Positions 37,328-48,555 of a DNA stretch of 64,000 nt are shown piece by piece (positions within the stretch are counted from its first letter, which is position 1; each line of letters starts with the position of its first letter). Under the pieces are notes generated by a model. The model was not told the origin of the DNA, made no database searches, and saw only the letters and a program-made list of their open reading frames with translations. Source of the stretch: Nonomuraea cavernae (GTDB taxonomy: Bacteria; Actinomycetota; Actinomycetes; Streptosporangiales; Streptosporangiaceae); assembly GCF_014646355.1 (NCBI RefSeq), contig NZ_BMNH01000007.1, forward strand, positions 1-64,000. The letters run 5' to 3'. A program made the translations under genes and the position numbers.

Positions 37328-38878
37328 TCAGGTGGCGGCCCGCTCCCGGAGAACGTTCTTCTGGATCTTGCCGGTGGAGGTCTTGGGGAGGTCGGAGAAG
37401 ACGACGCGCTTGGGGGCCTTGAAGCCGGCGAGCTCGGAGCGTACGTGGTCGATCAGGTCCTGGGCGGTGGCGGCGGCTCCGGGGCGCAGGGTGACGAAGG
37501 CGACCGGCACCTCGCCCCAGTGGGCGTCGGGCGTGGCCACCACGGCGCTCTCCAGCACCGCGGGGTGGCGGGCCAGGACCTGCTCGACCTCGACGGAGCT
37601 GATGTTCTCTCCGCCGGAGATGATGATGTCCTTGCGGCGGTCGCGGATCTCGACGTAGCCGTCGGGGTGCATGACGGCCAGGTCGCCGGTGCGGAACCAG
37701 CCGTCCGTCGTCACGGCCTCGGTCGCGGCCTCGTCGCGGTAGTAGCCGAGCATGACGTCGTTGCCGCGGGCGGCGATCTCACCGAGCGTGGCCCCGTCGG
37801 CGGGCACGTCGGCGCCGTGGTCGTCGATGACGCGCAGCGGGGCGGCGATGACGTTGGCCACGCCCTGCCGGGCGCGGAGGGCGGCCTGCTCGTCCGGGGG
37901 GCGCTCGTCCCAGGGGGCCTGCCATTCGTTGACGGCGATGGGGCCGAAGGTCTCCGTGAGACCGTACAGGTGGGTCACGTCCATGCGCAGCTCGCGCAGC
38001 CTGGCCAGCAGGGTCGGGGTGGGCGGGGCGCCGCCGGTGCTGATCCGCACCGTCGAGTCGAGCGGCTTCTCTTCGGCGCCCGGATGGTTGGCGATCATGG
38101 ACAGCACGGTCGGCGCGCCGCTGAGGTGGGTGACGCCCTGCTCGTGCAGGAGTCGCCAGATGCGCTCGGGTTCGACCGCCCGCAGGCACACGTGGGTGCC
38201 GCCCGCCGCCGTCACGGCCCAGGTGAAGCACCAGCCGTTGCAGTGGAACATCGGCAGCGTCCACAGGTAGCGCGTCGCGGAGTCGAGCCGGGCGTGGAAG
38301 GCCATGGCCAGTGCCTGGAGGAACGCGCCGCGGTGGTGGTACATGACCCCCTTGGGCGGGCCGGTGGTGCCGCTCGTGTAGTTGATCGCCAGCAGGCCGC
38401 GCTCGTCGATCCGCTCGGTGGGCGCCGGCTCGGCGGCCGCCAGCAGCGTCTCGTACTCGTCGTCGCCGTCCTGGCCGGCCAGCACGAGGCGTACGCCGGT
38501 GGCCTGGGCGATCTCGTGCGCCTTGCCGGTGTACTCGGTGGTGGCGACGAGGACGCCGGCCCCGGAGTGGCGGACGATGTAGGTCAGCTCCTGGGCGGAC
38601 AGCCGCAAGTTGAGCGCCACGAGGACCGCCCCGCTCAGCGGCACGCCGTGGTGGAGTTCGAGCTGTACGTGGCTGTTGGCGCACAGGGTGGCGACCCGGT
38701 CCCCCGGCGCGACGCCGAGGCCCGCCAGCAGGCCGGTGACGGCTCCGGACCGCCGGCCGAACTCCGCGTAGCTCAGCTCCCGCTCGCCGTCGACCACCGC
38801 GATCCGGTCCCGGAACACGACCGACGACCTGGCCAGGAACGAGGCGGGAGTCAGCGGGTCGAAGGTGAAATCGGCCAC
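37328..38878 (-). CDS. Fatty-acyl-CoA synthetase (AMP-forming)
   Basis: A 516-residue ANL-superfamily enzyme with the AMP loop [18 protein letters not shown], the A5 motif [10 protein letters not shown]7 [10 protein letters not shown]8 [20 protein letters not shown] and the C-terminal adenylation lysine in [11 protein letters not shown]. The sequence is closest in style to medium/long-chain acyl-CoA ligases of the FadD/AlkK type. It activates a carboxylic acid to the acyl-CoA with ATP in the cytoplasm; chain length cannot be read from sequence. It stands alone, convergent with lacI. Confidence 0.92.
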   Translation of the reverse strand: MADFTFDPLTPASFLARSSVVFRDRIAVVDGERELSYAEFGRRSGAVTGLLAGLGVAPGDRVATLCANSHVQLELHHGVPLSGAVLVALNLRLSAQELTYIVRHSGAGVLVATTEYTGKAHEIAQATGVRLVLAGQDGDDEYETLLAAAEPAPTERIDERGLLAINYTSGTTGPPKGVMYHHRGAFLQALAMAFHARLDSATRYLWTLPMFHCNGWCFTWAVTAAGGTHVCLRAVEPERIWRLLHEQGVTHLSGAPTVLSMIANHPGAEEKPLDSTVRISTGGAPPTPTLLARLRELRMDVTHLYGLTETFGPIAVNEWQAPWDERPPDEQAALRARQGVANVIAAPLRVIDDHGADVPADGATLGEIAARGNDVMLGYYRDEAATEAVTTDGWFRTGDLAVMHPDGYVEIRDRRKDIIISGGENISSVEVEQVLARHPAVLESAVVATPDAHWGEVPVAFVTLRPGAAATAQDLIDHVRSELAGFKAPKRVVFSDLPKTSTGKIQKNVLRERAAT

Positions 38879-38939
38879 GGGGGCACCTCCACGCGAATGT
38901 CGGCCACCTCTTCATGGTGATCGATTCGGGTCCGCTTTC

Positions 38940-39305
38940 CTAGCCGCCGGAGGGTGGCGGCCCGGCGGCCGGGCGCGGTTGCCAGGGCAGGCGGCCCTCC
39001 AGCTCGACCTGGAGGGAGAAGCTGAGGAACGTCCGCACCGCCACGATGACGGCCAGGACGCCCACGCTCTGGAAGGTGGGCGAGACCGCCACGGTTCGGA
39101 TGATGTCGGCCGCGACGAGGAGCTCCAGCCCGAGGAGGATGGCCCGGCCCACGCCCTGCCGGAACGCCGGGTAGAAGCCGGTGGCCCGGCGGGTGCGCGC
39201 GTACCGGAGGGCGAACGTGACACCGGCGATGAGGGTGCCGGCCGCGATCACGAGCACGCCGACGAAGTCCAGCGCCTCACCGATCAGTTCGATGATCTCC
39301 TTCAC
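38940..39305 (-). CDS. DUF1622 membrane protein
   Basis: A 121-residue protein with three hydrophobic segments and the family block RQGVGRAILLGLELLVAADIIRTVAV. DUF1622 proteins are small inner-membrane proteins of unknown function. GTG 39305 is chosen because GGGAGGG lies upstream; a longer reading to 39371 adds polar residues without similarity. The C-terminus is proline/glycine-rich. Confidence 0.8.
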   Translation of the reverse strand: MKEIIELIGEALDFVGVLVIAAGTLIAGVTFALRYARTRRATGFYPAFRQGVGRAILLGLELLVAADIIRTVAVSPTFQSVGVLAVIVAVRTFLSFSLQVELEGRLPWQPRPAAGPPPSGG

Positions 39306-39482
39306 GCGCGCACCCTCCCACTCATCCCCTTCATGCCCAGGTGTCGTATCCGCACCCTTCAGCCGCAACAAGCGCTTTATCCCCCTGATTTACCCCCGTT
39401 TTCCAACGAACTCCACCCAACCGTGACCCAAGGCTGAAAGTCTGTGCGCTCTGTCAAGTCAGCCTCCGTAGGGAGATGGACA

Positions 39483-40739
39483 GTGCCGAAGCCCCGGGCC
39501 ACCCTCGGGTGGGCATCCGCCTTAGCAAGCCTGCTGGCCGTCCTCGCCGGCTCGTTCCTGGCCCTGCCGTCGCCCGCGCGGGCGGCGGACAGGACGCTCA
39601 GCGTGAGCTTCACCTGTACGGGCGGGCCGTTCAGCACCACCTCGATGACCGTGCCGATCGTGGTGCCGGACACGGCGAGCGGCACGTTCGACGTCGAGTG
39701 GAGCCTGCCGACGCTGACGTTGCGGACCGCGCCCACCACGGCCACGCAGGTCCTGGCGGCCGGCAAGCTGGTCGTGACCGGCGGGACGCACGCGGACCTC
39801 AGCGGGCCGGGCGCGAGCGTCACGGCCGGATCCACGAGCGTGCCCGCGGCCAAGGTGACCAGCACCGTGACGGTGACCGCCGCCACCGGCGGCCAGGTGA
39901 CGGTCAAACCGTCCACCGAGGCGGGCAGCCTGAAGCTGGGCCTGATCAGCGACCCCTCCGCGGTGACCTCGTGCACGACCACCGGCACCGAGAGCGTGGT
40001 GGTCACGGTCGGCCAGGGCGGCGAGGACGGGGGCGGCGCGGGCACCGGGACGCAACTCGTCGACTACACGTGCACCAGCGACTCCGGCACGGTCCAGGAC
40101 GTCACGATCAAGGTCACGCTCACGCTACCGGCCACCGATCCCCGGGCCGGCGAGCAGTTCTCGATCGGCTGGTCCGGCGAGTACGAGACGGGGGCCGAGC
40201 TCAAAGCACCGGCGGACGGGCTTCCGGCAGGCGTCAAGCTCTACGCCTACGCCTCGATCTCCGGGCTGACGGGCCTGACCTCGGCGACCGGCGTCGGCAC
40301 GCTGGGCACGATCACCGCCGGCCAGACGATCACGCTGCCGACGACCGCCGTGAGCATGAAGACGACCTCGCAGAAGGCCGGCACCGCGCAGGTGAAGCCC
40401 GCCGCCATCAACATCGGCAACCTGCCCACCTCACCCCTCATCGAGTGCGAGGTGAAGAACGCGACCACCCTCGTCACCTACCCGCTGACCATCGGCGCGG
40501 GCGGCGGATCGACTCCCTCCGACTCGCCCTCGTCGCCCACGCCGACCACCACGCCCACGTCGGAGTCGCCCGAGCCGACGAGCAAGAGGTCCGCGACGCC
40601 CAAGGACGGGGTCGACACCGGCGCCGGCGGCGAGGCGGGGCCCGACGGGCGGGCGTTCGTGCTCACCGGGTCGGCGCTGATCATGGCCGCCGGAGCCGGC
40701 GGGCTGCTCCTGCGGCGGCGCTCGGTCACCCGACCCTGA
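39483..40739 (+). CDS. Secreted two-repeat protein with C-terminal membrane anchor
   Basis: About 418 residues. A signal peptide (basic start, then LASLLAVLAGSFLALPSPARA) is followed by two similar beta-rich domains (about 40-180 and 195-350). Each starts with a Cys pair region (SFTCTG, later YTCTS) and ends with another (TSCTTTG, IECEV), resembling DUF6801-type domains. A Ser/Pro/Thr-rich stalk (residues about 355-385) leads to a final hydrophobic helix and an RRR tail, so it is probably displayed at the membrane outer face. No LPXTG motif is present. GTG 39483 has GGGAG upstream; GTG 39444 is the alternative. Function unknown. Confidence 0.7.
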   Translation: MPKPRATLGWASALASLLAVLAGSFLALPSPARAADRTLSVSFTCTGGPFSTTSMTVPIVVPDTASGTFDVEWSLPTLTLRTAPTTATQVLAAGKLVVTGGTHADLSGPGASVTAGSTSVPAAKVTSTVTVTAATGGQVTVKPSTEAGSLKLGLISDPSAVTSCTTTGTESVVVTVGQGGEDGGGAGTGTQLVDYTCTSDSGTVQDVTIKVTLTLPATDPRAGEQFSIGWSGEYETGAELKAPADGLPAGVKLYAYASISGLTGLTSATGVGTLGTITAGQTITLPTTAVSMKTTSQKAGTAQVKPAAINIGNLPTSPLIECEVKNATTLVTYPLTIGAGGGSTPSDSPSSPTPTTTPTSESPEPTSKRSATPKDGVDTGAGGEAGPDGRAFVLTGSALIMAAGAGGLLLRRRSVTRP

Positions 40740-40777
40740 CCGGGGACACCGCCTGACCTGCGATCATCTTTCCGTAG

Positions 40778-40804
40778 ATATCGGTCTGTCATGGATACCG
40801 ATAT
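40778..40804. promoter_or_regulatory. Inverted repeat ATATCGGT-N11-ACCGATAT
   Basis: Exact 8-base arms separated by 11 bases just upstream of the class A PBP gene. An in-frame ATG at 40791 falls inside the spacer, which argues that this ATG is not the true start and that the repeat is a control site near the promoter. Confidence 0.5.
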
Positions 40805-40841
40805 TGGACATCGACCGATCACATCTGCTTGGCTCACGCTC

Positions 40842-43121
<2,280 letters not shown>

Positions 43122-43193
43122 GGCAGCCGTCCCGGCCGCGTCGGACGGGCCGCCGCGCGAAGGGGCGTCACAGCTGCGGGCCGGGCGGGGGCG

Positions 43194-44066
43194 TCACAGC
43201 TCGGCCCGGGTGGGCAGCCCCTGCCAGTCGCTCGCGCTGGTCGCCGCGGCGGCGCCGAGCAGCGCCCCCCGGTGCAGGCGCTCCTGCGGGGTCAACCCGT
43301 CGAGGATCGCGCTGAGATAGCCGGCCACGAACGCGTCGGCCGAACCCGCCGGATCCACCACGGGCACCTGCGGGGCGGGCACGTCGTAACGCATCCGGTC
43401 GGCCCGCACGCTCGCGCCCTTCGGCCCGCGGTCCACCACGACCTCGCGCTCGGGCGTGAGCGCGGCCTTGACCAGGTCGAGCTCGTCCTGGCCGAGGAAC
43501 AGCAGGTGGGAGTCGCAGGCCAGCTCACTCAGCACGTCCTCGGCCTCGCGTACCGACGGCCAGAGCTCGGGAACGTACCGGACGGCGAACGAGATCGGCA
43601 CCTCGGCGTTCCGCGCGGCGCTCACGGCGGCGCGGACCGCGTCGAGCGTGTCCCGGCCCAGCCCGGCGGTGACCCCCGTCACATGGAGGATCTTCGCGGC
43701 GGCGATCCGGTCGATGGGCACGTTGCCCGGCGACAGGGCGGAGCCGGCCGAGCCGGCGCGGTAGTGGGTGACGCACGGCTCTCGGCCCACACGCGACTCC
43801 CGCAGCAGCATCCCGGTGCGCGCGCCCTCAACGACCCGGGTGTCCGCCACGTCGACGCCCTCGCCCCGGAGCGCGGTGAGCGCTCTGGCGCCGAGCTCGT
43901 CGGCGCCGACCTTGCCCAGGAAGCACACCTGGTGCCCGAGTCTCGCCAGGCCGATCACCAGGGTGAACTCCGGCCCTCCGACGTCGAGTCTGGCGTCGTC
44001 GTCGTGGCGGACGCGGCCGCTGGACACGACTCCCAGTGCCTCGCCGAGGGTGTAGACGTCAGCCAT
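43194..44066 (-). CDS. PfkB-family carbohydrate kinase
   Basis: A 290-residue ribokinase-like sugar kinase. It starts DVYTLGEALGVVS, has the N-terminal GGPEFTLVIGLARLG, VVDRGPKGASV, and the C-terminal signature VVDPAGSADAFVAGYL. The usual anion-hole GAGD reads GSAD, so the first Ala of the signature is Ser and the second Gly is Ala, while the catalytic Asp is kept. 2-keto-3-deoxygluconate kinases are the nearest style. The substrate is unknown and no sugar genes adjoin. It is convergent with the PBP gene. Confidence 0.85.
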   Translation of the reverse strand: MADVYTLGEALGVVSSGRVRHDDDARLDVGGPEFTLVIGLARLGHQVCFLGKVGADELGARALTALRGEGVDVADTRVVEGARTGMLLRESRVGREPCVTHYRAGSAGSALSPGNVPIDRIAAAKILHVTGVTAGLGRDTLDAVRAAVSAARNAEVPISFAVRYVPELWPSVREAEDVLSELACDSHLLFLGQDELDLVKAALTPEREVVVDRGPKGASVRADRMRYDVPAPQVPVVDPAGSADAFVAGYLSAILDGLTPQERLHRGALLGAAAATSASDWQGLPTRAEL

Positions 44067-44252
44067 GGCGAGACTCTAGCGGGTCGGCTCCGGCCCAAAA
44101 AATTTTCCCGCCGATGGCGCAGGTGAGCGCTGTGTTCAAAGTTTTTCCGTACCTTTAGCGAACCTTTCCCCCATTTTGTCCCTCAAAGTAGTAGAGGAGC
44201 CGCGCGATCCCGAGCCGGCTCCAGCGATACGGGGAGAGGAATCAGCACCCTC

Positions 44253-44990
44253 ATGAAGAAGTTCGCAGTAGGAATCGTCTCCGCCCTGGTGGGCGGGACC
44301 ATGCTCGTGTCCGGAGGTGCCGCCGCGTCCGCGCAGACGAAGGCGCCGACGGTCGAGATCCAGAACATCTCGCCCAACCCGGTCATCGTCAGGGGCAACA
44401 ACGAGACCGAGGCCTTCTTCAAGGTCGCGGCCAGCTCCGACGTCGAGAAGGTCACGCTCACCGTCGAGCCGCAGGGCTTCCACACCCTGCGCGCCAAGGA
44501 CGTCAAGGCGCTGGAGAGCTGGCGCTTCGCCGTCCCGTTCAACAAGTACGACCCCGAGGGCAAGTGGAAGGCCACGGCCACCGGGGAGGACAAGGACGGC
44601 AAGATCGTCGTGTCCGACTCGGCGTACTTCTACGTCGACGTCCGCAAGGGCAAGGCCGACACGCGGATCACGCGCTTCAGCGCTGACCCGTACAAGGTCC
44701 GCAAGGGCAAGTCGATCTACTTCTCCGGCCGTCTGCAGGTCGACGACCACGGCTGGGAGGGCCTGCGCGGCCAGCCGGTCAAGGTCCTCTACCGCGCCAA
44801 CGGCTCCAGCGGCTGGAAGTGGGTCGCCTCCACCAAGTCCACGTGGGGCGGCAAGTTCACGGCCAAGTCGCGTGCCTACAAGAGCGGCACCTTCAAGGCC
44901 GTCTACTCCGGCGACCGGAAGCTCCAGAGCGCCGAGAGCCGCACTGACTACGTGCGGGTCTACGGCAGCCGGTGGCACCACCACCGGTAA
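44253..44990 (+). CDS. Secreted beta-rich hypothetical protein
   Basis: A 245-residue exported protein. A signal peptide (MKKFAVGIVSALVGG, cleavage after ASA near residue 27) precedes two predicted beta-sandwich modules (about 30-130 and 135-240), the second with a FSGRLQV and VKVLYRANGS pattern common in actinobacterial bacterial-Ig-like secreted proteins. It ends in a histidine-rich RWHHHR. No enzymatic motif is visible. It stands alone between an AT-richer promoter region (44067-44252) and a strong hairpin at 45005-45033. Confidence 0.75.
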   Translation: MKKFAVGIVSALVGGTMLVSGGAAASAQTKAPTVEIQNISPNPVIVRGNNETEAFFKVAASSDVEKVTLTVEPQGFHTLRAKDVKALESWRFAVPFNKYDPEGKWKATATGEDKDGKIVVSDSAYFYVDVRKGKADTRITRFSADPYKVRKGKSIYFSGRLQVDDHGWEGLRGQPVKVLYRANGSSGWKWVASTKSTWGGKFTAKSRAYKSGTFKAVYSGDRKLQSAESRTDYVRVYGSRWHHHR

Positions 44991-45004
44991 CCACATCTGA
45001 GCGC

Positions 45005-45033
45005 GGCCCGGTCCCCTCCGCGGGGGCCGGGCC
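45005..45033 (+). terminator. Strong hairpin terminator
   Basis: A 12-bp stem (45005-45016 with 45022-45033, one T-G pair) around a five-base loop, followed by a T-rich stretch (cgttcgtttcc), directly downstream of the secreted protein gene. Confidence 0.75.
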
Positions 45034-45085
45034 CGTTCGTTTCCCCGGCCGTCTTGAGCGGCCGTTCTGGGGGTAGCGTCGAATT

Positions 45086-45790
45086 ATGGCTGAGGATCCG
45101 CTGCAGGAGTTCGATCCGTTCGACATCTTCGACGCCGAGGCGGCCAGGCTCGACCGGTTCTTCTCCGGTCTCGACGACGAGGGCTGGGGGCGGCCGTCCC
45201 GCTGCGAGGGGTGGTCGGTCCGCGACGTCCTCGGTCACCTGGCGGGCGAGGAGCTCTACAACCACGCCTGCCTCGACGGCAACGTCCAGATCCTGCTCGC
45301 CCGGCTGGCGCGTGAGGGGATCGACGGCTTCCACGACTTCAACGAGTGGTGCGTACGGCAACGCCGCACCGTCCCCGTGGCGGACGTGCTGGAGGAGTGG
45401 CGCGCCGAGAACGGCGAGACGCGCCACCGCATGCGACTGCTCGGCCGCGACGGCCTGCTCGACACGATGGCCGGGCCCTACCCGGCCGGCCTGCAGGCCT
45501 TCCACTACGACTCCGAGTACGCCACCCACGCCGATGACGTCGGCGCGCCGGTCTCCGCGCAGGAGGCCGATGACAGGTGGCGCTGGCGGGCCGAGGTCGG
45601 CCGGTTCGTGCTGTCGGAGCAGGGGGCCGATGTCCAGGTGGAGCCGACCGGCGAGCAGATGTGGGTGTACGCCGACGGAGAGAGCGCGTCGCTGCCCTTC
45701 CCGGAGTTCGTCGAGGCGACGGTCGGGCGGCTGCCCGCCGGGCATGGGCTTGACCCGCGACTCGTCGCCAGGCTGAGGTGCCTGGCCTGA
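45086..45790 (+). CDS. DinB/MDMPI-type mycothiol-dependent maleylpyruvate isomerase-like protein
   Basis: A 234-residue protein of the actinobacterial maleylpyruvate-isomerase/DinB superfamily. The N-terminal four-helix bundle has SRCEGWSVRDVLGHLAGEE with the first metal histidine near residue 52, and FHYDSEYATHADDVG gives further candidates. A C-terminal SCP2-like part follows. Family members use mycothiol or bind divalent metal; most are uncharacterised. It is followed after 11 bases by a small DUF6343-type gene. Confidence 0.8.
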   Translation: MAEDPLQEFDPFDIFDAEAARLDRFFSGLDDEGWGRPSRCEGWSVRDVLGHLAGEELYNHACLDGNVQILLARLAREGIDGFHDFNEWCVRQRRTVPVADVLEEWRAENGETRHRMRLLGRDGLLDTMAGPYPAGLQAFHYDSEYATHADDVGAPVSAQEADDRWRWRAEVGRFVLSEQGADVQVEPTGEQMWVYADGESASLPFPEFVEATVGRLPAGHGLDPRLVARLRCLA

Positions 45791-45801
45791 GGGGAGACGA
45801 C

Positions 45802-46059
45802 ATGTGGCTACGCGACCGCCAGGGCACCGAACCGTTGACCGCCCGCAGCCCGCTGGGCGCGCGGCGGACACTGTCTCTGGTGGCGCTGTTGGTCGGCGTG
45901 CTGGCGACGGTCTTCTTCGTCACGCGCGCCATGATCACCGGCGCGGACGTCTGGGTCTGGGAGGCCGTGATCGCGGCCGTGGTCACCGTCATCGCCGCCG
46001 TGGACCTGGCGGTGATCAGGCACCGCCGGTCACGCGACCAGCACGGCCACGGCTCATAG
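45802..46059 (+). CDS. DUF6343-like small membrane protein
   Basis: An 85-residue protein starting MWLRDRQGTEPLTARSPLGARR, the conserved head of DUF6343, followed by two hydrophobic segments (about 24-44 and 52-70) and a basic tail. GGGGAG lies seven bases before ATG 45802. It is close behind the DinB-like gene and probably cotranscribed. Function unknown. Confidence 0.7.
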   Translation: MWLRDRQGTEPLTARSPLGARRTLSLVALLVGVLATVFFVTRAMITGADVWVWEAVIAAVVTVIAAVDLAVIRHRRSRDQHGHGS

Positions 46060-46107
46060 AGGCGATCCGCGACCCCGTACGGTCACGGCTCACAGGGGTC
46101 AGGCCGG

Positions 46108-46332
46108 TCAGGCGACCAGCACGGCCACGACCAGGAGCACGACGACGACGAGTGAGCACACCACGATCAGCCAGACGCGCCCCGTCACCCAGAGGCGCAG
46201 ACGCGGTACGGAGTGCCCGGCCGCCCCGGCGCGGTTGATCTTCGCGATCCGCTTGGCCAGTGCGGGGTCGTCCGCGAGAAGGGCATGCTCGATCTCAGCG
46301 AGGATGCGGCGTTCCCGCTCGGAGAGACTCAT
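46108..46332 (-). CDS. DUF3040 membrane protein
   Basis: A 74-residue protein with the DUF3040 head MSLSERERRILAEIEHALLADDP and one C-terminal hydrophobic segment (LIVVCSLVVVVLLVVAVLVA). These proteins are widespread in actinobacteria with unknown function. ATG 46332 begins the conserved motif; an ATG 12 bases upstream is also possible, and neither has a clear ribosome site. Confidence 0.85.
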   Translation of the reverse strand: MSLSERERRILAEIEHALLADDPALAKRIAKINRAGAAGHSVPRLRLWVTGRVWLIVVCSLVVVVLLVVAVLVA

Positions 46333-46512
46333 CGCGATCACCATTGCCCAGAGACCCGTTAAAACCTCATACCCACAAGTAACAGCCCAAAGCGGAAACA
46401 TGGGCGGCAGTCGGGACGAAATCCTGCCCGCCGCCGGCATGCCGCCGCGCGGTGGGCCGCGCCACAACCCGGGTCTCGCCTGCGGCGCGTCAGCCCTGGA
46501 TGACCACGTTCC

Positions 46513-47271
46513 TCAGTCCTTCGCCTCGGGATCCAGGCCGAGAACCGACCGGCCGCCGTCCACGGCCAGGGTCACTCCGTTGACGAAGGCGGCGTCCTCC
46601 GACAGGAGGTAGGCCACGGCCGCGGCGATCTCCTCCGCCCGCGCCACCCGGCCGAGCGGGTGCAGCCGTGCCATGTCCCGCGACATCTCCTCGGCCGCCT
46701 CGGGAGTCGCCGCCGCCAAAAACTCCTCGTACCTCTCCGTGGCCACCGAACCCGGGGCGACGGCGTTGACCCGGATCCCCCGCTTGCCGTACTCGACCGC
46801 GAGCGCCCTGGTCAGTCCCTCGACGGCGGCCTTGGCCGTGGAGTAGGGCAGGCTGCCCGGCACCGGGCGGCGCGCCTGGTGGGAGGTGACGTTCACGATC
46901 GCGCCCGGCGTGCCCGCCGCCAGGAATCGGCGCACGGCGGTGGCGCAGCCGGCGACGGCGAGGTCGAGGTTGGCGGTGATCAGCGCGCGGATCTCGGTCG
47001 TGGAGGCGGTGTGGACCGAGGCGTCGCGGAAGACGGCGGCGTTGTTGACCCAGCCGGCCAGCGTGCCCGCCTCCTGCGCGAGGTCGGCCGCGCGCTCGAC
47101 GACCGCCTCGTCCGAGGCGTCTCCGACGACCGTGATGACACCGGGCCCGGTCCACGCCGGCGCGCCCGCGGCGCGCTCGACGGCCACCACCGTCCCCTTG
47201 TCTGACAGCCGCTCGACGATCGCCCGGCCGATCCCGCGTCCTCCACCGGTCACGACATACGAAAAACTCAT
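46513..47271 (-). CDS. Short-chain dehydrogenase/reductase
   Basis: A 252-residue classical SDR with the NAD(P) loop TGGGRGIG (8-15), NNAA (76-79), catalytic Ser130, Tyr143 and Lys147 (YSTAK) and a PGSVAT cofactor segment. It would oxidise or reduce an unknown alcohol or ketone. ATG 47271 is chosen over the upstream GTG because the fold begins there. It diverges from the MFS transporter by 74 bases, so it may act on a transported compound. Confidence 0.88.
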   Translation of the reverse strand: MSFSYVVTGGGRGIGRAIVERLSDKGTVVAVERAAGAPAWTGPGVITVVGDASDEAVVERAADLAQEAGTLAGWVNNAAVFRDASVHTASTTEIRALITANLDLAVAGCATAVRRFLAAGTPGAIVNVTSHQARRPVPGSLPYSTAKAAVEGLTRALAVEYGKRGIRVNAVAPGSVATERYEEFLAAATPEAAEEMSRDMARLHPLGRVARAEEIAAAVAYLLSEDAAFVNGVTLAVDGGRSVLGLDPEAKD

Positions 47272-47345
47272 GATCAATACGTTATCCACCTGACGTGACA
47301 TGTATCACCGCATTCCCGGGCGACGGGCGGGGAAGTGGTCCAGGT

Positions 47346-48551
47346 GTGATCAGCGGCCGGCGAGCGTCCCTCCACCTGGTCGGCGCACTCGCGATCACCC
47401 AGACCGCCGGATACGGCGTGCTCTATTACGCGTTCTCGGTGTTCATCAGCCCGATGGCCCGCGACCTCGACGCGGGGGTGGCCCAGCTCACCGGCGCGAT
47501 CACGCTGGCCGTGCTGATCTCGGGGCTGGTGGCGCCGCTCGTCGGCCGGTGGCTCGACCGTCACGGCGGGCGCGGGCTGATGACGGCCGGCTCGGTGCTC
47601 GGCACCGCCGCCGTGCTCGCCTGGTCGCAGGTCCACACGGTCGCGCAGCTCTACCTGGTCTGCGCGGCCCTCGGCGTCGCCTCGGCCATGGTTCTGTACG
47701 AGGCCGCGTTCGCGGTGATCGTCGCCTGGTTCGACGCGGCCCGCCGGGCCCGAGCGCTGCTCGCGGTCACCGTCGTCGCGGGCTTCGCCTCCAGCATCTT
47801 CCTGCCCCTCACCGGCTTCCTCGTCGACAGGTACGGCTGGCGGCACGCCCTGGTGGTGCTGGCCGTCGGCTACGCGGTGACCACCATCCCCCTGCACGGC
47901 CTGGCCGTACGCGGGCGACCGGTCCCGGTCTCCGCCCACCGGGGCGAGGTCGTCGGCTCGGCGGTGCGCGAACGCCCGTTCTGGCTGCTGGCCGCCGCGT
48001 TCCTGACGCAGACCGGCGCCGTGGCGGTCATGGGGGTGCTGCTCGTCACGTATCTGATCGCGCTCGGTCACCCGCCCCTCTTCGCGGCCGCCGTCGCGGG
48101 CCTGCTCGGCGTGCTGTCAGTGACGGGCCGGGTGCTCACCACCGGCCTGCAGGCCCGCTGGCCGGTCTCGCGGATCACCGCGGTGGTGTTCGGGCTGCAG
48201 GGCGTCGCCGCGGTCCTGCTGCCGCTGACCGGGCGCGGCGTGCCGGGCGCGATCGGCTCCGTCGTGCTGTTCGGGCTGGGGTTCGGCGTGGGCACGATCG
48301 CCCGCCCGGCACTGCTCACCGAGAGGTACGGAACCGCCGCGTACGGGTCGCTGAGCGGGGCGCTGGCTCTGCCCATCACGGTCGCCAAGGCGCTGGCCCC
48401 GCTGCTCGCGGCCGGGCTGGCCCAGGTGGCCGGTTATCCGGCGGTGATGGGCGCGGTGGCGGCGGCGTGCGCGCTCGGCGCGGTGTCGCTGGTGGCCTAC
48501 GATCGCCGTGGGCGAACAGGGCCGTCGCCCGCGGGCGAACACGTAAGGTAG
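47346..48551 (+). CDS. MFS transporter
   Basis: A 401-residue major facilitator protein with about 12 hydrophobic segments and the loop 2-3 motif GRWLDRHGGRGLMT. The overall pattern matches the monocarboxylate/oxalate-formate-like MFS group (TQTAGYGVLYYAFSVFISPMARDL). The substrate is unknown. GTG 47346 is the likely start. RecQ begins four bases after its stop, so recQ may be read from the same transcript. Confidence 0.87.
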   Translation: MISGRRASLHLVGALAITQTAGYGVLYYAFSVFISPMARDLDAGVAQLTGAITLAVLISGLVAPLVGRWLDRHGGRGLMTAGSVLGTAAVLAWSQVHTVAQLYLVCAALGVASAMVLYEAAFAVIVAWFDAARRARALLAVTVVAGFASSIFLPLTGFLVDRYGWRHALVVLAVGYAVTTIPLHGLAVRGRPVPVSAHRGEVVGSAVRERPFWLLAAAFLTQTGAVAVMGVLLVTYLIALGHPPLFAAAVAGLLGVLSVTGRVLTTGLQARWPVSRITAVVFGLQGVAAVLLPLTGRGVPGAIGSVVLFGLGFGVGTIARPALLTERYGTAAYGSLSGALALPITVAKALAPLLAAGLAQVAGYPAVMGAVAAACALGAVSLVAYDRRGRTGPSPAGEHVR

Positions 48552-48555
48552 CCGT

